This document shows positions 44,290-53,830 of a stretch of 64,000 nt of DNA, piece by piece (the stretch's first letter is position 1; each line of letters opens with the position of its first letter). The translations under genes and the position numbers were made by a program. A model generated the notes under the pieces. It searched no databases. It was given only the letters and a program-made list of their open reading frames with translations, and was not told the DNA's origin. Source of the stretch: Jaapia argillacea MUCL 33604 (taxonomy: Eukaryota > Basidiomycota > Agaricomycetes > Jaapiales > Jaapiaceae); the NCBI GenBank assembly GCA_000697665.1, contig KL197715.1:540258-604257 (forward strand). The letters are read 5' to 3'.

Positions 44290-47200
44290 ATGTCTGCCGA
44301 TACTATCCCTCCTTTTGGTGAGTGACAAGTACTTGCTACAGCTACGCCTCATATTCATCCTGGTCTCATCCCCAGATCCAATACATCAGCTACTCGGTCC
44401 GCATATCGCCCTCAAAGTCGCACACAACTGCCAGGAGAGACGCGAGTGTCAAGAGGGGAGCCGTGATGAAGTTATTGACCTCATTATGGATTGGGCAACT
44501 AAAGAGGATGCTCCCTCGATTCTTTGGCTTCACGGTCCTGCCGGATCAGGGAAGTCAACAATTGCACTTACGGTCTGTTCGAAGTTTGCCATCAAGGACG
44601 AGTCGCGCGACACCCCATCACCCCGCCAACAGCTGGCTGCCAGTTGGTTCTTTTCCCGAGATGCCAATCGCACCACTACCCGCGGATTCTTCACCACGAT
44701 CGCTTATCACCTTGCCCTATCACAGGAATTTCTCCGAGGCGACATGGAGAAAACTCTCAAGAATAACCCGTCCATCGTTCAACAAAACCCGAAGGGCCAG
44801 TTGAAGAAACTCATCCTCGATCAAATCCGGCCTTTCGCCGGATCTCTCCACCGTCCCATAATCATTGTCGTCGACGCCCTTGACGAGTGTACAGAGGGGG
44901 ATGTCCAAAACCTTGTTGAGGCCCTTGTCGACGCTTTTCAGGATGATGGACTCCTCCCAATCCGTTTTATCCTCACGAGTCGCAACGATTACGCGCCCAT
45001 GGAAGGGCACTATCAGTTGAATTCGGAGATGATCCGTAGGGTGGATTTGTGGGAGTACGATGCTCATGCGTCAATCCGCAGATTCTTCGAGGTTGAACTG
45101 GAAAAGGTGGAAAGGAGGAGGAGTCGCTTGATTGGTGCTGTTCGGCCATGGCCTTCCCAGTCACAGCTCGAGACACTCACCAAGAAGGCGGGTGGCTTAT
45201 TCATCTATGCCTCGACACTTGTTGCGTTTGTCGGTGACAACCAGGGCCGGCCCGACCAGAAGTTGGCGGAAGCTATGAAGCCACAATACAGCGGTCTCGA
45301 TGCTCTATACCGACAAGTTCTGGACAGTGCCCCTCAAAGTCGCACAACTCGATTTCGTAACATCATCGGTATTATACTATATCCCTACTACCCTCGGTTT
45401 ACCATCGTGGACCTTGCACACCTCATGGGTGCTGAAGCCGTTGACATACGTGCCGACTTGGAGGGCTGTGGGTCCATCTTCATGGTACCCGAAGACGACC
45501 ATGGCGTTATCAAAATTCTCCATGCTTCGCTAGCTGAATTTCTGAAAACCGAAGAACGCTCGAAGAGCTATTTCATTGGTTATCCGGAGTATCGACTTTT
45601 GCTCTTGGATGACTGCATACAGCTTCTCTTGCGAGAATATTCATCATTACCCAATGGTCCTCCATTTATGCCTCGCTATTTGGCCACTTGCTCTGCAGTG
45701 GTTTCATATGCTTACAACTCCTGGCTTCGCAACCTTTCTTACATGTTGAACTTTCGTGGTTCATCACTAGTGATGGACTCTGCTCTGGTTGCACATCTTA
45801 TCGATCTTTTATCAAATATCAAATCGAAAGGGTCTGTCGAGATGTGGATGTTTATGGCACCGCGAGAGGGGTTCACGGGAATAATGTCTATGTTGTCTTT
45901 CCTACAAGTTGGTACCCTCAGTTGTTTATGTACTGAGTCTAGGCTGACCCACACGAGTGAAGAAGGATTGGGATCCTTCTTCGCAGCCCAATGTAATGTT
46001 ATCAAGTCTTCTCAGATCCTTTGAAGTAAGCTCTTTAACTGGATGATGAGAGCCATAAGAGTGATTATATCTCTTCTTGGGGCAGGCAGCAATATCTAGG
46101 CACATGTGGCTCTTGGATTGCCCCTCTGTCAAAAAGTTTAATATTCAACAGTACAAGGACATAAGTGCTGCAGATCTCACCAAATGGGCAAGATCCAAAG
46201 AAGCTACATCTGATGGTATTCCCCATATCACTGTTTGTTCTATTGCCTGGGGAGCATTCAATAATATCATTATTATTATTGGTCTGCCCTGTGCTGCATT
46301 TGTCATCTACGGTTGCCCTCGGAGTGGCTCCACTCCGAGAATTGAAACGTTCACTGTATTTGTTAACAGGACTGTTGACTTTAAGCAACTTGCTGTTCTC
46401 ACTATTACCGACCAACAGTTATATCTAATTGATATCCTCAGGCTTCTCCAAATCTTTGAATTTGCAGAACTTTCAGAGGTCGATTGCTCCCTTGGACAGG
46501 ATGTGGGTCGCATGTGGTTTGTTGGATGTTTTTGGCGGAATCTCATCCAGCATCTCCCGCAACATGGTAGCAAGTTCGAAACCATGCCTGCTTGGGAGGA
46601 GGATGACCGGTTTGAGGCACCTGGTGCTTCTGACGGCGAGCTACAGAAAGCTCTCAGATTCGCGGACATTCAGCAAACCACCCTGCTCGCTAAACTCAAG
46701 GACTTTTCGGTTGCAGAGGGATTGGATGAAGTTGAATGTTTGCATAGGATGAATAATGCGGCCACTCGCATCGAGGAAGAATTCTCCAAGCAAATGGCAT
46801 GTCTCCGGGCTTCACGTGCAGCTGCTCCATCACCATCATCCAGCTTGGAACCTTCCCCTCCAGCCACCACACCACCTACTCCCACATTACTATCCGATAC
46901 CCTCTCGGCCATCGAGTCTACAACAGTATTCACGTCGAAATCCCCACTCGAAACATCTCCCGCAGATATCACCCAGCATGCTCCTCCACTGATACCAGAG
47001 GCTCCTTCAACAATCAATTTGGAGCCCAGTACACCTTCGACGCCGGAATCCCCTCCGCCATCCACCCTACCTCCCAGCTCTATTACACACATCTCTACTT
47101 CGGAGCCCACAACACCGTCGATGTCGGAACCCTCTGTGACACCGGAACCCCCTTCGATATTGGAGCCCCCTCCGACACCCACCCTACCTCCCAGCTCTAT

Positions 47201-47357
47201 TGTATCCATCTCGACAGAACCCCTCACAGACCAGACTGCTCAGCAATCCTCTGTATCCAGCGAGATCCGCTTGTTTCAACCATTCAATGTCCTCCTTGTC
47301 GTAGCTTTCTTCCTACCACTTCTCCTCCTCGCACTTCGTGCAATTTACGGCGGGTAA
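44290..47357 (+). CDS. NACHT NTPase with C-terminal membrane tail, copy 2 (NACHT2)
   Basis: Paralogue of NACHT1, with the same four-exon structure: 44290-44317, 44376-45907, 45966-46025 and 46086-47357, giving 963 residues. Exon 1 reads MSADTIPPF and uses a GTGAGT donor. Walker A is GPAGSGKS (about 63-70) and Walker B IIIVVDALDEC. HASLAEFL matches the family. The third exon (DWDPSSQPN...SLLRSFE) joins to AAISRHMWLLDCPSVKKF. The Pro/Ser/Thr-rich linker is longer than in copy 1, with extra SEPTTPSMSEPSVTPEPPSI-type units. It ends in the same hydrophobic tail (FNVLLVVAFFLPLLLLALRA) with a basic and Gly end. Conservation of splice sites and both halves argues that both copies are under selection. 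No effector or sensor repeat is visible. A role in self/non-self sensing or membrane-associated signalling is inference. Confidence 0.85.
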
Positions 47358-47853
47358 ACTCATTTGAGCAGTCCCTCGCTCCCAGCTGGTATGTCATCTT
47401 GCTTCTGTTGGTCACTTGATTCACGCTCACCTATGTAAACCTTACTCATTCATCTTGTTGCCAGTCGACTCAGACTTAGAGGTGTCGCACCTCAAGCCCG
47501 GCCTTGAATTATTTTGTCAATTACCGTCAAGAATCTTTGATATGGACTTGTATTATGACCGGATTACTTATCGTTCTTCAGACTCCTCGTCGATGTTCCT
47601 TTTTCCCCCGTTTCGCGTCCCCCTAGTATTAACCACGGACATTTCTACGTATCCGGTGGATGCAACATTGTTATGGGTTACTTGATCCAAGCACCGAGGG
47701 AACCATACCCGTCTTTGCGATAGCTTAACACACCGTTGCTTCAATATTTGAATCCATTTTATCAAGAACTGTTTTCTTCTTTTGCGAAAATCATCTATCT
47801 CGGGTGACAACAGTGGTAATATACATTGAAGCACGATAGGATATCAAGTTGGA
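47358..47853. repeat. Duplicated 3' flank of NACHT2
   Basis: Matches the 3' flank of NACHT1 (37562-38069). No gene is present. It separates the convergent NACHT2 and GST genes. Confidence 0.6.
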
Positions 47854-48974
47854 TCAATGTAACCCTTCAGCATACACGACCCCCCAACTCTCCCTCCCAG
47901 ACCAGGCATTCCAATAACTCACCACACTCTCCGGGACATCCCCTCCAAACTCTTCCTTAAGCACTTTAATACCGTCGACACCTTTGTGGGATCCAGGGAT
48001 CATGGAGACTATATGGGCTAACCAACCGCCTACGTGGAAGTCATCTTCACCCGGCTTCGACCCACCGAGGAACGGGCCTTGCGTGCCGGTGAGAGCGGCG
48101 GGGAGGATGTCATAGATGAATGATTTGATGTTGGCCCAATGGGCTTGGGATTGGGTGAAGAAGTCAGTGGTTGTGTTGGCGGGGACTTTAGATTCGTAGA
48201 TTGCGAGAAGACCGCCGTTACCGGCGAGTTTGTCGGTGTAGAAGGTCTTGAAAGGTTGGCCAAGGGGGGATTGGGAGTGGGTGGTTAGAGCTTGTTGGCC
48301 TGTGGTCGTCGAGAGGGGACAGTGAGTAAGAGAGGAGAGGGGGAGGGACGAGACTGACGATTTCGAGTGAATAGAGCTGGGAAGCCAGCTGCTTTCTCCT
48401 TCAACTCTTCTTCATTTCTCTGCAGCTCGATTAATATCACCGAAAGAAGCGAAGAAGGGGAACGTACGGCGGAGAGCATGGCGAAATTGGGATCGTATTG
48501 ATCCTCGTGAACTTTATCGATAATATCTGTTCCCAGGGCGACGGACGACGCGGACGGGGAGTTGTTGATTAGGTATTTGGTTACTGTTGCTGTGCTTGTG
48601 TAGGTTTCGCCGGAGGTGGTTTGGAGAGTCGGGAGGGTTGCTTTGGGGTTCTGAGGAGGGAATTGTGAGCGAGGAATGGAAGAAAGACGGAGGGAGGGGA
48701 CGTACGATCTTGAGAAAAGCAGGAGCAAAGTTCTCGCCCTCGACTAGGTTGACTACTTTTTTGGTGATCTCTGCGTCTGTGTAACCCAGTTCCACTCTGA
48801 GTGACGATAAGCGTGAGTGTGGTGTTACAGTTCGGAAGAGGGAATGTACTCACAAGGCGAGTTCAGGGACCGCTGACCAAACGGAGAGGTTGAATGTGTA
48901 GAGAGTTCCCTGCGCTGTCTCATGAGTCTACGTCTATGTGTATGGACATGGGGTATGAGGCAGACCTTGGACAT
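47854..48974 (-). CDS. Glutathione S-transferase family protein (only intact copy)
   Basis: GSTs conjugate glutathione to electrophiles or act as thiol reductases. The ATG at 48974 begins MSK|GTLYTFNLSVWSAVPELAL|VELGYTDAEITKKVVNLVEG. The thioredoxin-like domain continues NFAPAFLKI|NPKATLPTLQTTSGETYTST (the cis-Pro region LPTL) and TKYLINN. The helical domain follows: ALGTDIIDKVHEDQYDPNFA, ELKEKAAGFPALFT, then DFFTQSQAHWANIKSFIYDI...TQGPFLGGSKPGEDDFHVGG, a C-terminal GST signature in mushrooms, and the end is VYAEGLH. Six exons are separated by short introns and all join in frame. No full classification is possible by eye. It is divergent from GR2 with about 635 bases between the starts, and broken copies lie at 34075, 38070 and 41800. 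Confidence 0.86.
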
Positions 48975-49609
48975 GATTCGAATGTTTCTTGATTCTGGAA
49001 GAGTGCTGAGGACCTGTTGTATGTGGGATAGGATGACGAACCTTTACCCTTGAGTCATGGGGGTTATATAGCCACCCTTCCCATCAAACCCGCAGCCACG
49101 AGCACGAGGAATCAGACGCCGATCTTGCTCATGCACTCGGGGACAGCGAGCGTGCCACCCAAGCCGACCGAGGCCGTGTCTCCTGACTGGGTATTGCACC
49201 CTCAAGCTATATGGATTATCGCAGACACATGATTCGACGGAGGGATATTGCTAAACCATTCCCAAACAAGTGCCAAACTGTCAAGGGATGTTGGATGTAA
49301 CCCGAGGATGTCGACTTCGCTGACGGGACGTGGTGCTGCACGGTCACGTGGCTGTCAGAAGATGATGTGATCGACTTGTCAGCGTCTCTCTTACTTGAAG
49401 CCTTGTCGATTTTGGATTTGCTCATACACTGATCCCTATCTGCAGGGGATATAAGTAGCAATCCTGGCTTCACTATCCCTCCTCCCTCGAACTTCCACCC
49501 CCATTCTCCGTCTCTTACAAGTGAGTTCGGTCCAAATTGTGTCACGGACGCAGCTGACGCGCGCTTTCCACTAGATATCTCGAACCTTTGCTACTTCTAG
49601 TTCGTCCAG
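48975..49609. promoter_or_regulatory. Divergent promoter between GST and GR2
   Basis: The GST 5' flank half (48980-49300) is the duplicated block also found at 38800 and 42490. Nearer GR2, a CACGTG E-box lies at 49345-49350, and GATATAAG at about 49446-49453 may act as a TATA box. Joint control of GST and GR2 is an inference from the head-to-head layout. Confidence 0.45.
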
Positions 49610-51489
49610 AATGCCGCCGGTAGACAAGCCGACCCCCGGTAGATATGATTACATCGCGATTGGAGGTGGGAGTGGTGGTGTTGCTTCCTCGGTGCGTCCT
49701 CTACGTCCATGTGTGTACGAGTGAGTGTATTGATCATTTTACAGCGTCGCGCAGGCTCCTATGGCAAGAAAGTCGCCCTCATCGAGGTAACAGATAAACT
49801 AGGCGGGACATGCGTTAACGTCGGCTGTGTCCCAAAGAAGGTAGTCTCTCCTCACATCCCACCAACGAATCACCTAACCCCTCCCCAGATAATGTGGCAC
49901 GCAGCAGACATCGCCGACAAGATCCGTCACGCCAAGAATTTCCACTTCACAGGCCCAGGAATCGGTTCTCCCCAGTTCTCCTGGTCCACCTTCGTACCCC
50001 AACGCGAAGCTTACATCCGTCGATTAAACTCCATCTACGAAACCAATCTCTCAAAAGAAGGTGTAGAACACCACCACGGTCACGCCAAACTCCTTTCTCC
50101 CACCACCGTGCAAGTCACCCGTCCCGACGGTTCGCAATACGTGTTGGAAGGGGACGCTATATGCGTGGCTACCGGTGGGAGACCTACTATCCCGTCCGAG
50201 AGCTCGATACCTGGAGCCAGTTTGGGTATAAACTCTGATGGCTTCTTCGATTTGACTGAGCAACCCAAGAGAGTAGCGGTTGTCGGAGCCGGATACATCG
50301 CAGTCGAACTGGCGGGGATCTTCAACACCCTAGGCTCAGAAACCCACCTCATCATCCGACAAGACCGCGTCCTTCGTACTTTTGATCCCACCGTCCAAGA
50401 TACCATCACCAATTGGATGCAACATACCGGTATCCACATCCACAAGGGATCGAGGGTAGTCAAAGTGACCGGACAAAAAGGTCAAACGCTCTCCGTTCAC
50501 ACCGACAAAGGCGAAACCCTCGAAGTAGATTGTCTCGTATGGGCGATAGGTCGACATGCCAATACCGAGAACTTGGGACTCGAAGAACTCGGCGTCCAAC
50601 TCGACAAAGCAGGCAATGTGGTGGTAGACGAGTATCAGAATTCTAATGTTAAAGGGGTGTATGCTATCGGAGATGTGGCTGGTAGGGAGTTGTTGACTCC
50701 GGTTGCTATCGCTGCTGGGAGGCGGCTGTCCAATCGGTTGTTTGGGGGTGATCAGTACAAAGACGATAAACTGGATTATACGAACATTCCTACCGTTGTC
50801 TTTTCGTGAGTGCCTTTGGTTTTGGCCGTCGCCGATCTGTGTTGATGGAGCTGGGTTGGATGCAGACATCCACCGATTGGGACTGTGGGGTTGACTGAAC
50901 CGCAAGCGAGGGAGAAGTACGGCGACGCTGTCAAGATTTGCACGTTCCCCTCTCCGTCCCTCCCGTTCACTAGCTAACCACCGATAACCCACAGACAAAT
51001 CATCCTTCCGAGCCCTTTACTTCTCCATGATTGACGAACACCACAAAGAACCCTCAGTCTACAAACTCATCGTACAAGGACCGGAAGAGAAAGTCGTTGG
51101 TGTACACATTATTGGGTTGGGGAGTGACGAGGTTATGCAAGGGTTTGGGGTTGCTGTTAAGATGGGTGGTACGTTTTTTTTCGTCCCCCTCGTGCATGGC
51201 TATATGCGCCCATCGTCGATGTCGGCTTTCATTCTGGTTATCCGCGCCTTCGTTCAGGACCCGTTTCCACTCCCTTCACCCACCTTTTTTACTTACTACC
51301 GTCCCCTTCATATCCGTCTCATCTTCGTATTCGCTGACCACCTTCTGCTGCTTCTTTAGCGAGAAAGAAGGATTTGGACGATACGGTTGCTATTCACCCG
51401 ACTTCGGCCGAAGGTACGACTTTCGTCTATGTTGGTCGTCGTGAGAGTGCTCATTAATCCTGTTTGTAGAACTCGTGACACTTCGTTGA
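49610..51489 (+). CDS. Glutathione reductase, copy 2 (GR2, canonical)
   Basis: FAD/NADPH-dependent reductase of glutathione disulphide. The start at 49610 reads MPPVDKPTPGRYDYIAIGGG|SGGVASS. The redox motif GGTCVNVGCVPKK is present, then [20 protein letters not shown]-type NADPH fold. The cofactor loop IIRQDRVLRTFDP has both arginines expected for [23 protein letters not shown] and YAIGDVAGRELLTPVAIAAG follow. The C-terminal exons give [40 protein letters not shown] and IAIHPTSAEELVTLR-type ending (here VAIHPTSAEE|LVTLR) with the catalytic His. Introns are short apart from one of about 185 bases before ARKKDLDDTV. This is the canonical GR of the window; GR1 is the diverged copy. Confidence 0.95.
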
Positions 51490-51909
51490 GAGAGGGAGGA
51501 GTTGTTCGACTTTTGTACTTATATTAATTGTGTGGTGTCTTGATAGCAAGTATTCATTTTCTTTGTGTGTTTGTGTGAGATTCCTCGGACAGTGGATAGT
51601 GGAGAATGGTTGGCTAGCGAGGATTTATCCACCGGCTGGGGCCTCGAGCGGAAAGTCGACGTACCGCGAGGGCATGTGGTAGGACACACTTAGCCGTCTC
51701 AAGAGTCAATTCAATCGATAGATAGTACAAAGTGGTGTAGTAAAACACATGATAAACGAATACAAAAGCAAAAACCGAGAAGAGCCACTAGCGTGGGCGG
51801 TAGCTCATAACCCCCTGGTCCTTCAAATCATATACAAAAGTAACTTTGCCAACCATACTTCAAGACGCTTTCACAAAACCCCCTCCAAAGGAAATGGGAT
51901 GGGCAGTGA
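51490..51909. other. Intergenic between convergent GR2 and TVP38-2
   Basis: No gene is seen. It contains the two 3' UTRs. The first 30 bases after the GR2 stop recur after the GR fragment at 40360. Confidence 0.45.
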
Positions 51910-53316
51910 TTAGAACGATGATAAGGATCGCCTCTCGTCGAATTGACTAGGGCGATAGTGAGCGGCGGGTTGAGAGCGGAGAGAGAAAGAGAAATTCCTC
52001 ACCGAGCCTTCCTCCTGGCATATACAACAGCAGGGGTAACCTCCGCAAGTCTGGCCTTTACATACCTCATCGCTATATAAGTGATGATCACGAACCCAGT
52101 AACGGCTACCACATTGATTATTTCGATCGTTCTACTTTCTAAATTCCGGTGGGTGAGTGACGCGGTAAACAGAGCGGGTGACGAGAGAAGGGGAGGGAGG
52201 GGGAAGGGGAGAAGAGCGGAATACGAACCTGTCCCGGTGCTGGACTCCGCGAGTGAGAGTCCCACGAATGTGTGGACGAACATCTTGGGTAGGGAAAGGA
52301 TTGCTGCGATTAGGAAAGTGAAGAAACCCATGCCACATGTGGAAAACACCACGGTGGAAACTATGACGCCCTCATTCGTTGAGCGGTCACAATTGAATAT
52401 GAGACCGGAGACGTACAATGACTTGGGACGGCGCTATACCGAACGATGAGCGCTATTTTGATTCCGCCTGTTCTGACGACTTCGGATAGAGAAGCGTAGA
52501 AAATACTGGTTTTTTCTAGTTTGCGTGCTCGTGCTTTGCAGCAATATTTAAATGTACTGGGCGGTAAAGACGGAGTGTTAGATGATAGAAGCAAATTTTA
52601 ACGAGGAAGGTGGAGCGTACAAATAATTGGCTATTTCTCCAAGGATGACTCCTGCTGATACGATGGCGAAACCGATGCCAAGACCCCATACCAAACCACA
52701 AAGGATGGCAAGGATTTCATGTCCGAATAACTGGGAGGTTCAGATTGTGGGCGGAGGGTTAAGGTAAGAGGGTAAGAGAAGGCACGCACGGGCGGGAATG
52801 ATATGACGATGAATATGGCGATTGGGATAAGCCAGCCAAAACGAAGACTGTTGGAGGGGGTGGATGAATCAGGTGAACAGAGCGCTGAGATGAAAGAGAA
52901 ATAATCCACTCTTTCATCCAGACGATGGCGGGGTGCAAGGCGGCGATGATTTGTTTGTTGAAGATGGTGAATACAATGACGAATCCGATGATCACGAGGA
53001 AGATCACCACTTCGACTAACGCCCACAATTTCAGCAATTTTTCCAACGAGAAAATGCGTACACGAGACTCACGAACATGTCTCCAATCTTTCCACCAAGT
53101 AGGATCCACGTACTTTTTCCACCATTTGGTGTCACCGGATAACGCTTCGATTTCGCTGGGCGTAGGACTTGGAGTACGAACGAGATTCGTTCGGTCCTCG
53201 ACGTATGCAGATGATTTTGGTACTAGTGGGATATGTGCATCGGATTTGTAAAAGGGAGGATAGTCGTCTGTGTTTACGCCGTATACAGGAGCGGGGGTGT
53301 ATATGGAGTTGGACAT
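51910..53316 (-). CDS. TVP38/TMEM64 family membrane protein, copy 2
   Basis: Paralogue of TVP38-1 on the opposite strand. The ATG at 53316 starts MSNSIYTPAPVYGVNTDDYP, then LVRTPSPTPSEIEALSGDTK and KWWKKYVDPTWWKDWRHV. Helices follow: VEVVIFLVIIGFVIVFTIF, FGWLIPIAIFIVISFPP, and FGHEILAILCGLVWGLGIGF...GVILGEIANYL. TFKYCCKARARKLEKTSIFY and TGGIKIALIVRYSAVPSH make the SNARE-associated core. The last helix is IINVVAVTGFVIITYIAMRY. A final short exon after a GTGAGG donor gives RKAR|QFDERRSLSSF with the stop at 51912-51910, in line with QFEMTESSSVV of copy 1. Without that splice the stop would be at 51999. It is intact and probably the more conserved copy. Confidence 0.88.
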
Positions 53317-53830
53317 TGTAGAAGAGCGTTACTTGAGATACTACTGCAGACGAAGGATTTTAGAGTACTCGTATGGTGTAAGGCGATGGTGGTCTAGGTG
53401 ACTGCGCAGAGGGGCAATGCAACGCAAGCCGGCGTCAAATGCGCAATGCACATGAGGTGTGGAGGGCGAAGCTTCGTCCGGTGGTTACCGTGGTGTTAAA
53501 GGGCCGAACACGGAATCAACATTTGACCGAGCTGAGCGCTATACGAGCGCCTGTTGTCTGCTGAACAATTCCCAAAGATAATGGGATTTCATGATGGACG
53601 GGCGGAATTGGTCCATGGGTGAAGAGCGGCGAGAACTTGTGTTATGGCAGTTATGTGTGGACTTGTCGGCCGCGGGTGTACATAACGTTCTGTGGATGAA
53701 GTCAAAGTGGCAATCTCGGACGCGTTCCGTGAGACTTTGTGTCCACCACCAGCGTAAAGCCAGGTCTCCCTCGCCCTGACCTTCTCTCCCCCATACTACT
53801 GTCTTTGCTTGTGGAACCCCCGCTGTGAAC
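53317..53830. promoter_or_regulatory. Divergent intergenic region, TVP38-2 and HAT1 promoters
   Basis: About 510 bases between divergent starts. Only motif-free short frames are present. No clear elements were recognised. Confidence 0.4.
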
